From NCBI GenBank assembly GCA_005406025.1, contig BGZK01001379.1:1-64000 (forward strand): 64,000 nucleotides of DNA. Direction: 5' to 3'. A model generated the notes under the pieces. The model had not been told where the DNA came from, made no database searches, and worked only from the letters and a program-made list of their open reading frames with translations. Shown one piece after another: positions 39,001-51,000 of the stretch (position 1 is its first letter; the number at the start of each line of letters is the position of its first letter). The translations under genes were made by a program, and so were the position numbers. The stretch is from Eumeta japonica (taxonomy: Eukaryota; Arthropoda; Insecta; Lepidoptera; Psychidae).

Positions 39001-42000
39001 GGAGCCACAATCCGCATACCACGACGTGCGCGCGCGCGGACTTTTTTCTTTACGCGATAACGTGGGCAGCAGACGTTTTAATTCTGTGCAATTGCATATA
39101 ATATATTACTATATGTAATAGTAAGTTTTGATAACAAAAAACAATAAATATTTTTGTGAAAATTTGGAATTAATCTGCATTTTAAGTTTTTCAACAAAAA
39201 TTTCTTTTCGAAATAGGATTGTACCAAAAAAATAAAATGCATACAATCTTAGAAAATAAAATTAATACATAAACTATTTCGATTTAAATTAAAATCTCTT
39301 AAATACATTTTCTCCATATTTCTGTTATCGTCAAGAATATAGTGAACAATTATTTTCCTACGGCAAACTATCGCGTTCTTACTTCATTGATATTGAATAT
39401 AATACGTTGAGATCGTGTTATAGATTGATAATATAGAACAAGTCATAAAATACATTCGGGTTGTTATAACATTGGCATTCAGTACTACAACGTCTTTTAA
39501 TGATCATGTAAAAAGTGCATTATTATTAGCAAAGATAAATTGAACAGGTGGGTAGGTTGCTTTTGCATTAATACAATTTGCACTCCATATAAATATTAAT
39601 ATTAAATAGAAGTATACGTTTCGATTTAAGGTATACTTAAAAGCTCATTACAGATGCAAAACCAGTACAACATTAGGAGCAGGTATTTTATCATTAACAT
39701 GCTATAGAATAAACCGATCAAAAGATATTATACAATTCGTGTAAGCTGGGGCAACATAAAAGAACTGGAAACAGTGCTATATCAGGTCACATGGGTATAT
39801 AACATGCTTTATATGCTCCGGCATGATTATTGCGATACGACCGCATCGACATTTAACAGTTTGCCATGATCAATTAATTCATGAATACGTGTAGTGCTAT
39901 TAATAAATGGGGTGTGACAATAAATGTTAATCATAACAATAAAATAAAAACGAAAGACAGTGCAAAAACAGAGACGAAAGAAAAAAAAAGTGTCGGACCA
40001 TACCACAACCAAAACTTGTTTTGCCTGGAGATATAAAAGGAGAATTGAAATCGTTCGTCATATCAACAGGCGAAACACTGACCTCTGTTAGCGCTGCCTT
40101 CGTTCAAGTTGTTTATAGATTTGAGAGATTGAGGTATCATACGCGTACAGGAATCAACTGCGATCGCCTTCATTTTTAGTGTAGACTCGGGGTTGAAATA
40201 TTTATATTTTATAAATCATTAAATCGTTAAGGGAAGGATCTCTAAAAAAAGAGAACTTCTGGATTCATTACAGACATATTCATTGCAATAGATCAATGTT
40301 AACATGTACATGAATTATTGTTCTGAAAGAAAAATTTGAAATATAATGAAGCATAGTGATCGAGGTATAAAAACTGTATTGGTTTTGAATAATCACCGAC
40401 CAGAGCTTTTATGCTGTAAATTGAAATTCACAATTTAATTTGTGATAATTAACATTTATTTTCAATAGAGTGGGGTGCAGTTGATGCCCATCGCCATGGT
40501 TACCTTCGTTGACAGCGCTAAGGTCGGCGGTCGAGGTCCCGACAGGCGGAGGTCCGACGGGAGCCGGAGGCGGTGGAGGCGGCACATTGGGCCTTTCTAT
40601 GGCCAAGCATGGGGAACTTTCACTGCAAGGCCGACGAGTGAGGCGGTTACCGTCACGACGCCGCGAGGGCTGCGCCGGCGCCTGGAGTGTCTCCACGCTG
40701 CCGGTCGCTTGGCCGATATCGCTGCTGTATTTACAAGACGAATATGTTATATATTTTAAATATTAATATACTTTTATACCATATACTGATAAGAAATTTG
40801 CTTTAATTCTACGTTAACTTGTAATGTTATCAATGTTTATTTGGTCTGAATTACGTTATCGTAATATAAGAAAAAGCATAAAAAATGCTTGCCTGCAACA
40901 TGCATTAACATGCAGCATGCAACCCGCCGCTGACCCTCGAATCTCTATCCAAAAGAATTGAATATTGATTCGAGAAGTTTGACAGATATCAAATACCTAA
41001 GCAAGTGTAAATTTTATAATTATCTTAGTCCGCTAATTATTAATTGCTACTTACGTTTCATGCCAACCAGGCACATCCTCAGGAAAATGCAGACAGTCAC
41101 ATCCACCAGGGTGTAAGAAATGTTAAAAACAACTGACAAATGCGGACACTAACCATGTTAAGTGAGTGTTGCATGCTACATGTTAATGTATGTTGCAGGC
41201 AAGCGTCTATTATGGATTTCCGCAAATTAACACCTCACACAACAGAAAGCATAACAGCTCCTCTTAATCTTTAACAGAATTAAAATGACAAAAACAGTTA
41301 CCATGTACTATAGTGCAGTTAGTATGAATCTTTCATCTTCCAAACTCTTGTCTATAAATGCAGACAGATGGGTAAAACGAATATTTCTTTATATATTACA
41401 CATTACGTTCTCACCAATTGCTAAAGCCGGAATCCCCATCCACGGAGTCGGTCAAGTAGAAAGTGGAGTTGGTGACCTTGAGCGGGCCGGGCACCTCCGT
41501 GCTGATGTCCACCGCGATGGACGCGGCTCGACGGAAACGCGATTTGAAAGAGAAATACGCCTTCCTAGACAACGTTCCGTTTTCCTTATTTTTGGTATTT
41601 TCGGCGGCGGTCGGTGTAGTGGGTTTCTCCAGTTTTTTGGGCAAAGGCGGCGGTACTTCGCCGTTGGGGCTTTTCTTCTCACCGATGACGTTCTTCAGCT
41701 CCTCCCTAAAAGTCGTGCCGCTCAACTTGGCTTGGATTTGATTATCAGTCTTATTATTTGCCGTAGCGGATGTCGCTTTTTGTACTGGATAATGCACGTT
41801 CCCGTAAACGTGGTTTTCGGGTGGAGTTTTGCCACAGTTCTCGTACATGGGCGACTTCGTTTTGCTCTTGTTGTCAGTTGCGGTTGTGCCGTTCTGTGCC
41901 GTTGACTTGTTGAACCCTTTACCATCCAATGCCACTAGAGTAATAATTTGGAGATTATCAATTGATTTATATTTTCTCTTATAAAAATAAATATAAATTT

Positions 42001-45000
42001 TATCAACATGACAAAGGGGATGTCTGCAATGAAATGAAACAATGCACAATATTTTACCTGAGTATCGTTTTGTTAGATTCCTTTTAAGTTCCCGCATTTT
42101 CAGAGTGAGCCGATAGAGGCTACCGCCGCCGCCAGGTGGCTCCGGGAGCTGCGCCGGCGCCTGCGCGACCGGGCACTGCGCCGGCTGTAATTGAGTGACC
42201 TTGTCAACGAATTAAAAAAATAAAATATATGATGCACGGTGCAACAAAACAAAAAAAAAGTTATAGTAATGTTTTTCTTTGTTTAATTTATTTTATTCTT
42301 GTATTGTCGTTATAATAAAACAATACTGTACACTATAGTATGCAATACTATACTAGTTCATGCTTATTTCTTAGAGAGGCAGACGGAGATCACGGATATC
42401 CATGTTGTATCGTTTATTGATTGAATAAGGCGTTTGCTTCATTATTTTCATCAATCATCTAGGGATATATATGAAAGGAAAAACAGACATCTACAGGTTG
42501 ATCAGAATCAACGCACAGTTGCCGATCGATCCACTTACGCGGAAAACTTATCTGAAAAATTTTGCACAAAAATATAATACTTTATTTAATTCGTAGCGTT
42601 TTCGGCGCTATGAGAAATTGCAAAAATATATTTCGGGCAGATATTCACATCCGAATAAGTCTCGATTGGCGTTCTAAAGTGAGAGATTCGCTAATGTCTG
42701 GAATTAGACGAGTGCGTACCGGGCGCGTGGGCTCGTCGAAGTCGCTGTCGCTGTCGAAGGAGTCGAGGTCGTCGACCCGCGGCGTCAGGCTCTCGTACAA
42801 GTGGCCAGAGTCGCTGCTTTCGCCCTCTGAAAAAAAAAAGAGAACACATTATTGTTGAGAAACTGTTCGGCTTTCTGGTTTGCCTATCGTTCTATCCTCG
42901 TTTGATGGATGACATATTGAATTTAGGAATTTTAAAGTTCTTATGAACGCATCATGTGATCACTGTCCGCTTTGAAAGCACATCGTCAGGCATATATTGG
43001 TTTTGGAATTTACTAAAAAAAAAAAACCGGGGTTAGATTAAATTATTGGCCGGAGAGTGACACAGGGCTTACATTTTATATTGGGAAAATTCATGGTTCC
43101 TGTGGCATAGCAACGATAACTACCTCTGTAATTGAGAAACCGATCTCAATAAAATTTTATTTATGGATAAATTTTTTTTTGCCCCGTCAAAATGCGCAAG
43201 GTTTACAGCTTAGTCTGAATTTGATAGATTTCCACGCCAGTGACGCCGCGGGATGCGTTAGAAAGAACATATCGGAATCGAAAGCGGGATTGCGATCGGA
43301 ATTCAAAACAGCATCTGGATTCGAAATCGAAATCGAGAGCGAGAGCGAGATCGGACTCTCGAGAGGGAGCGGCATCGAAATCCAGAGCTGGTCGGGATCT
43401 AAAGCGAAATCGGGAGTGAGGTCGGAACCAACAGCAGGATTGAGATTGGAATTGGGAACAAGATTGTGATAGAAACAAATTCAATATCCGAACACAATCG
43501 AGGACACAAACGAGATCGAGGATTGAAGGGAGATCGGTTAATATATAATAAAAGATAAAGTAATGCCGGTGAAGGTGCGAGCGAGAGTTGATTGAAAATA
43601 AAGAAATGATTCCGTTTGTAGAATAAAATAATTATTTGAAAGTGATCAACTCAAATTATTTCTTACAACTTTTAAATTTATAGTTGGTTTCTGATACCAT
43701 GGTAAATTATGCCGTGCTGATAAGGAACTTCCTGATAAAACATCAGAAAAAAAAAGAAAGAAAATAAATTGTATCAAAATGTATACACTTTATGGGACGA
43801 TATTTAAAACATCAATAGGTAAATAAATACCACGGCCATGTTAGTGAATAAGTAATCACTTCTGTGTCTGTGTGCCGGTCATAGTTCTAAGTTACTTGCA
43901 AAGTTGAGACTCTGGACAAAGATAGGAAATGGTTGCCCAATCGCACCCGTTTCTTGATGCTAAAGCTAGGAAGGACGACTTTTTTTTTATAGTAAAGTAT
44001 TGTGAAAACGTGTACAAAACAAGTATTCAAAAACATATGATGCTGGATTTTTTAAACTTTTTTGCTTTGACTGACAAAGAAACATTAAACCACAGAGTTT
44101 TCCATTCGATTCTTCAAAAGTGGAATTCGAAAGCATGAAACAATCCCCCTAGTCTTGACGGGCTTACTTTAGATATTCTTTTAGATATAAAATGAAAGCG
44201 GTACACTGAACAGCATATCGATCGGCCTTCGTAATAGAGCGGTGGCTCATATTCAATCTAACGAGACATGTTATTCCAATCACGTACAAAAACTTCAATT
44301 ACCTCAACAAAATCACACAGACCGCTTATCGTGCACCTAAATTTAAGTATAACGAAGCACTAACAATGACAAATTCGTACTGAAAATTGTACCAACACAA
44401 ACACGACCGTGCTCCGCATGAGCCCAATGCAAACTACGTCGAAAGACCAATTGAGTCTCGTTAATCAGTTCTCGTGTGACAAGTGGTCGTTGATGAGGCA
44501 CCATCTATTGTTTTTTTTTATTTCACGTTTTATGTCCAGTTTACTTTTCATGGTATATTTAAAAACAAAAAGTATGACCCCACCATAAATTAAGTAGGTG
44601 TACCTTGTTAGTATACAAGTTACACTATACTACATAAAAGTACTATAGATTTGTTATAACTCCGCAAAGCCATTTTATATTTTCGACAAAACGCCTAATA
44701 ATTTATTGTGCTTTTTATAAATAACATATTGTGCTATAACCGCAATGTTAACAAAATATGGTACGTGAGTATTACGAAAAGTATTTAGTACCAACTCTAT
44801 ATGAGTTAAGAGATAAGTGATATAAAGAGCAATAGTTAGTTATAATCTGTGTGAATGAATTAGCATCATTTATAAACACTAGTTATAATCATTATTACAC
44901 TAGAGAGCGTTTGTTACTATTTGATAAGTTTGTTATAAGTGATTTAAATTAGAGAGTATATAATTAAGAATTAATGAAAAAATAAGTCAGTTCTAAAGCA

Positions 45001-48000
45001 TGGGTATTGAAAATTAATTGAAGATATAGTACGATTGTACGTGCGTCATACTGAAAATTTCTAGAACAGGCAATTTGTAATAGGTATATAAAAAAATGTG
45101 GTGTTTGAAAATTAAATTATTTAGAAGTAGGTTACGTTTTACTTTTTTATTGATTGTCATTTGCTTTTTCATTGTGAGTTCGTTTCGAAAATTGTGTGAC
45201 GGCATTTTATTGAATTTAAGTCGAGCGAATATTCACGCTAGGGCCATGATTTTTTTACGAGTTTCGCTGTAGTCAATAAAAAAGCTTTTCGATACTTCGA
45301 TTGGCATTTAGTGATGAAGCTCCATCTCGTAGCTCTGTGTATTTCTGATTCACTAAATTCAGACGTGGGCGTGATCACTTCTTCGACTTACATGCAGGTC
45401 GGCTGTAGCTGTCATGTTCTTATCTAATCTCTTTTACAGTATTAAAATACTAACTGTTATCAATTAACACTTACTTGTTGAATGACAACAAATTATTGTT
45501 GATACCGAAACGTAAATAATGGATAAACTAAGCTTATAACACGGCACCGGATACGCCGATTGATTTGAATCAGTAGGGAAGCTAATTGCTTATTGATAAC
45601 GAACATATCACATTTCTTAATAAGTTATTTGAATACGGCTAGTGAAATAACGAAATGTAAAAACTACAATACACAAAAATGTAAAAAAAAGGAAAACTCA
45701 GGCTATCAAATATTATTTCATACGCTTTTCTTGTAAAATGGAATTTAACATGTATTTTGTGCAGCAGTAGGAACTGAATTTAATTTCGCTTTTTCTCGAG
45801 TGAAAACGCTACAACGAAAGTAATAAAAAGGCCGGACAACACTCAGTAAGTCGTGGACTGAGAACGTAATCGATCGAGTACGTACCTGTGATGTTACGTA
45901 CTCGGCCGTCTGCGCCGCGAGTGGACGTTTTTTGAATAATTCGTTAATTCCTTCGTATAAAAAGTAAGAAAATTATTTAAAAATATGCAAAATATATATT
46001 AATATTTGAGGATAAAATCGATATAATTACCGCACATACGAAATTAAGAAGTCGTTATCTTCCTCTAGCATTTATCGTGAAATATGTCGTAATTATATTT
46101 CATCACAGAAAGTATTTTTTTGGTGTTTCCCGGGTATATGCGGTTGGTAAAAAACACTGGTGACAAACATATGTAAATCATAAACACGTACAATGCGTAT
46201 GCATAAATACAACTTGCTTAAACCGCTAGATCGCCACACCGTGTCAAATCTAATATTAGTTCTCTGTAACGTCTAGTATGTATTTGACTAGCGTTTTATA
46301 TTATTAGCTGTCGATCAAAACTTTTTGGGTGTCGTGTCGTTCGAGCAGTCAAATCTCACGGCGAATTCACTAGTGATTATATTAGGGATACAGGTTGCTT
46401 CGTAAGTTTAGACCAAAACGAAAACTTATTAAAATGGATTATCGATATGTAAGCTCGGAGACATATTGCCTTTTAAACTCCATTTATTTGCACTTTAACT
46501 GCTAAAATGTATTTGGCAAGACTATTTGGTGGTAAAATATTTTTCATTGAATTCACAAAAAATGATTTTATATGTTTAACGGAAATTCCTAAAAACATCT
46601 TATAATAATAAGTAGGAAAACTTAATTATAATTTAAAACAATGGGAATAATTTGTTTAATAAAATCCTAAACGCTTCAGTTGTAAGAAGTATTATGCATG
46701 TTAAATAAAAAAATAAAATTCGATTTTTTTCTCCAAAAGCAAATTACTCGAGATTAATTTTTATTATAAGTATGAACAGTTAAGGAAATTTGAACTGAGT
46801 CATGGCATTCTTTGTACTATATGTAGGGTGCACTAAAAATTTCTGGAATGAATAAGAAGAAATTACTATGAATGGTCAAAAATGAATTTATTGTTACACA
46901 AAATATTTTCTGTTAGCATAAATATACTTTTTCATACTCTTCGACAGCCTCTTCTGGTGATGAAAATCATTAACCGCGTAGTTGGTTTTTAATTTTTGCA
47001 AAAAATAAAATCATAGGGTGCCAGGTCGGGACTATGCGCAGGATTGCTCATAAGTTTTACGTTTTTCTTCTTCAAAAATTTAATTGCCTGTTTGTCCGTG
47101 TGAGAACTGCCATTGTCGTGGTGCGAGATGATACGACGTTTACGGTTATTTTTACCGAGTTCGTCAATAACTTCCGGCAAACAAATGGTCGTGTACCAAT
47201 CACTATTCAAGTTACGACAATTCTCCAAAGCAACAGTAGCTACGTGTCTAGTTTTATTCAAAAAAGAAGCAAACATCCGCTTAGAGGCACTTCGCTCGCG
47301 CGCCACTTTAGTTGGTTTCGATTGATCTTGATAAACCCATAAGGTCTATTGCTGCTTTGTTTTGGGGTCGTAGCATTAAATCTATGTTTCGTCACCTGTT
47401 ACTACATCCCACAATAAATTTGACGCTCTTTACTTGAATCTGGTAATCATGGCATTGCACCAAGTGACGTGGTCTATTTTTAAAGCCTCAGTCAAATTGT
47501 GTGGGATCCACTGCGAGCACATATTTTTCGTACCCAAATTTTTGTGTAGGATTTATTCTACTTGACTCATGCCTATGTCTAAGGGTGCTCGAATCTCATG
47601 GTAGGTCACATGCCCGTCTGTTTCGATCATACGGCGTATAGCATTGATGACCGTCACAAAATTGGTCACTGAGATTGACACGACCGCGTTTGAATTCTGA
47701 AAACCAGTTATAAATAGTCGTCTTGCGTGGTGCTTCATCACCAAAAGTAGTTCGAAGCCAAGGAGGCTGCTGAGCTGTCAATTTACATTTAAAATGGTAG
47801 AAAATCAAACTACGAAAATTTTCACGACTTATATTCACAGTGATGAAGACATGCAATTTTTAAAATGACGCCACAATGTAAAAACTAAAGGCTCCTCTAC
47901 ATGATGGGCCATCATGATGGTCCATCGTAGTGGGCCACCATATAGAGGGCGTAGTGGCGTAGGCTGGCTTGTGGTGCGTACGATGGTGGCGGAATGGCCG

Positions 48001-51000
48001 CGGTATCGGTTTTTCGTCCACACATCAAAGGTAGTGGGCCAGCGATGGCGGTACCCATCTACACGTCGGCCATTACTCAGTTTGCGCTCAAATGCGGTGG
48101 AGAGCAGACGTGCAGAGTACCACGTGCGTGTCAAGATGTCGACTGCCTGGCCACATAGCGAAATACTAAATTTTTTGGAATTCTACAGAGCCGAAACCAT
48201 TATATGGAATCCTAAACATAAAAATCATAAGGATAAAAACAAGGTAAGTAAAACTACGGTAAAAGACACATTTAACAATAGTTTTAATTGTCGTTCTCGC
48301 CCTCAAACCGCCTTGTTTGTTTATTTTTTGCCATTTTGATATGGGAAGGGTAAATAAAGTTAATTTTGTATAATTGTTTTCAGGTGTCAGATGCATGGAA
48401 TCGCATAAGTAATAACATGGGCATTCCAGTTGATGACTTAAAAAGAAGAAGGAAACGTTAATGACAGCTTTCCGAACAAATCTAAAAAAGAAAAAAGAGT
48501 CTATGAGGTCTGGGGCTGGATTCGATGATATTTATACCCCGTCGTGGCCTTTTTTTGATGTAATGGAAAGTTTTTTAAAAGATGTTTATGAATGCAAGAG
48601 TATTATAAATACAGACGGCGGAGTAAGTAAATAAAACTTATTATTTAATTTTATATTTAGTTTATTATTCTATATTATTATAAAAATAGTGCATAAAAGA
48701 TTGTCTTATTTGAATTGCATCATTAGTTGATCTACGTGGTTGATTTTGTAAGGGAAGAAAACTTGTATTACTATAATTCCTCCAATTACCAGCGCGTATC
48801 AATTCTCCACTGTCATTATAGGTATCAAATGTACCTGGAGGTGCGTATAAGTGGCGAGATGTTCGGCTTTTCCGTAAAAAATTATGTATCAGAACACAAG
48901 TCATAGTAATAATTGAACATTTAACAGGGTGGAAAGGCATAGCTGTTTTAAAAACTCTAAATTTGTTAGAAAGAATTCCAAATGTGTTTTCAACAACTAC
49001 ACGTGACTGAGAGAGTTTTGATTAAAACCCTTTCTGGAGAATTTAACTCGTGACGGCCAGAAAAAGGTTTCATAAGATTTTTAGTTAAACTAAATGCCCC
49101 ATCGCACAAAAATACATAGGGTAAATCAATCTCACATCCTGGTAGTGAACTAGGAGGCGGCAAATTGATGCTATTTTCCGAAATTTTTTTTGATATACTA
49201 CTTTGATTAAAAACGCCACCGTCACTTATACGCCCTTGAGCGCCTATTTCAGCAAACATGAAACAGTAATCATAATCTACTATTGCTAAGAGGACAATGC
49301 TAAAAGAATGTTTATAATTGTAATATTCAGTTCCGCTATGAGGAGGTGGCAGTATTGTCACATGTTTGCCATCCATAGCACCAAGGCAATGAGGGAACTT
49401 GAATCGTTCAGCTTTGGAAAGCCATTCTTCTGTTGTTGTGGGGATCTGTAAAAAACAAGACCGAGCATAAGACATTAAATTAGTTTTTGTTTTACAGATT
49501 TTTTAATTTATATTATAAACGTGAAAGTTAATATCGTCAAGTATGTATTAGTAAATAACAAAATATTTTAATTTTTCAGGCTTCAACCTCGCTAGATGAC
49601 GAAGATTCAAGTATGTCACAAAATGGAAATCTCGAAAATGAAAACCCAAATGCTACAGTGAATTCTGAAATAAACATTCCTGTAGTACGACGTCGTTCTA
49701 GAAATCCACCTGAATTACAAGAGGCTAGTAACGAAATGAAAGGGCCTTTTCATCTTTGAACAGCGTACTCAGCAGTAAGCAGCAAAGATTGATAGCGAAG
49801 ACGATTGCGATCTATATGGAAAACTGCTCGCTAAAAGGTTAAGACAATTTACAGATTTGGAAAACAAGAGTTGATGTACAAAATAGACGGCTTATTATTG
49901 AAAAACGTCAATTGTCATATAGACAAAATACCGGTCGTTATGTGGTCCAATCTCCATCCCAAATAATAATTTCTACCAATCGTCCTGTGAGTGGCCGCAC
50001 CTGCACCTCTACGCCTTTGTTTTCTGAAGAACAAAATATTTCCTGTCGTCCCACATCCTCTTTGAGCACTTATTCCACATCGTCTTACCATCCTCAATCC
50101 ATTGTTTCTCCTCCTTATTTCTCCCCCAGTCCTAATGCGACCCCAGAAGAAGAATTTCCTGTCATCAGTATACCAGAGCAGCCTAATCTTCCCCTACAAT
50201 CTCACCCACAATCACAAATTTTGCAAGAAGCTTTAAACAACGCTAATATAAATAGTCAAAATATGTAATTTTAAAAGAAATTAAAGATATTATATTAAAA
50301 TATAAGGTGTATTATTTGCAACTGTCAAATTACAACAATACATTTTAGCCTATGTGTCATTTTGATGACTGTTAAGTTTCATCAAAATCTATCCAATAGT
50401 TTTGCTTAATTGAGTAACACACACATACAAACATTCTTACAAACTTTCACGTTTATAGTATTAAAATAGGAAGTTATTACCTTAACAAAATCTTTCAAAG
50501 CTTCATTGAGGGCTAGACATACTTCAGGAACAATTCTTGAAATAAGTTGGTTTGAAACTTTGAATAGGTAGTGTAAACTACGAAAGCTATCACCAGTAGC
50601 TAGGTATCTTAGTGTCAATGCGAGACGAATTTTTACAGGTATTGCTTCCCGCCAATCTGTATCCTGTTTTGCAACTATAGGTGATACTTTTGTATTAAAA
50701 CTCAAAATCGCTGTTTGACATCCTCACGAAGTTATCGAATTCACCAGATGGTTCAGCAAGCATTTCAGCTAGCTGATTATCCATAGTTTGCCTGAAAAAA
50801 TATTTTAATTATACTGAATTATAAAATAACTAAAAGTATAAAGAAAATTAAATTTAAGCAGTTACTTACTTAGTCCTGTTGCGATGAATAGTTAACATCC
50901 ACCATCTTCTTCTACGCCATTTCCTTTTAATTACTTTTTTTTTGTACACATTAAAAAAATAATTGTACGTGCTAAATAAATATATAGCTGCTGCTGCTAA

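Larger units (their letters stand above)
42827..46823 (-). other. Ephexin intron, 5' part
   Basis: This is the right-hand part of the 12-kb intron between the 54851-55060 and 42720-42826 exons. Apart from the hexamer array at 43240-43530 it holds a small unexplained frame at 43929-44138 and a candidate first exon at about 45886-45950. No further coding exon was recognised. Confidence 0.45.

Noticed and set aside
41285..41905. 206-residue plus-strand open frame
   Set aside because: It is antisense to the 520-nt Ephexin exon 41415-41934, which has phase-correct splice sites; the plus frame is a shadow.
43179..43484. Open frames on both strands, Ser/Glu-rich and Ser/Arg/Phe-rich
   Set aside because: Both are translations of a degenerate hexamer array; similar arrays elsewhere give the same kind of frame.
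43929..44138. 69-residue plus-strand frame
   Set aside because: Ends in a stop without recognisable domain; could be a transposon fragment but I could not name a family.
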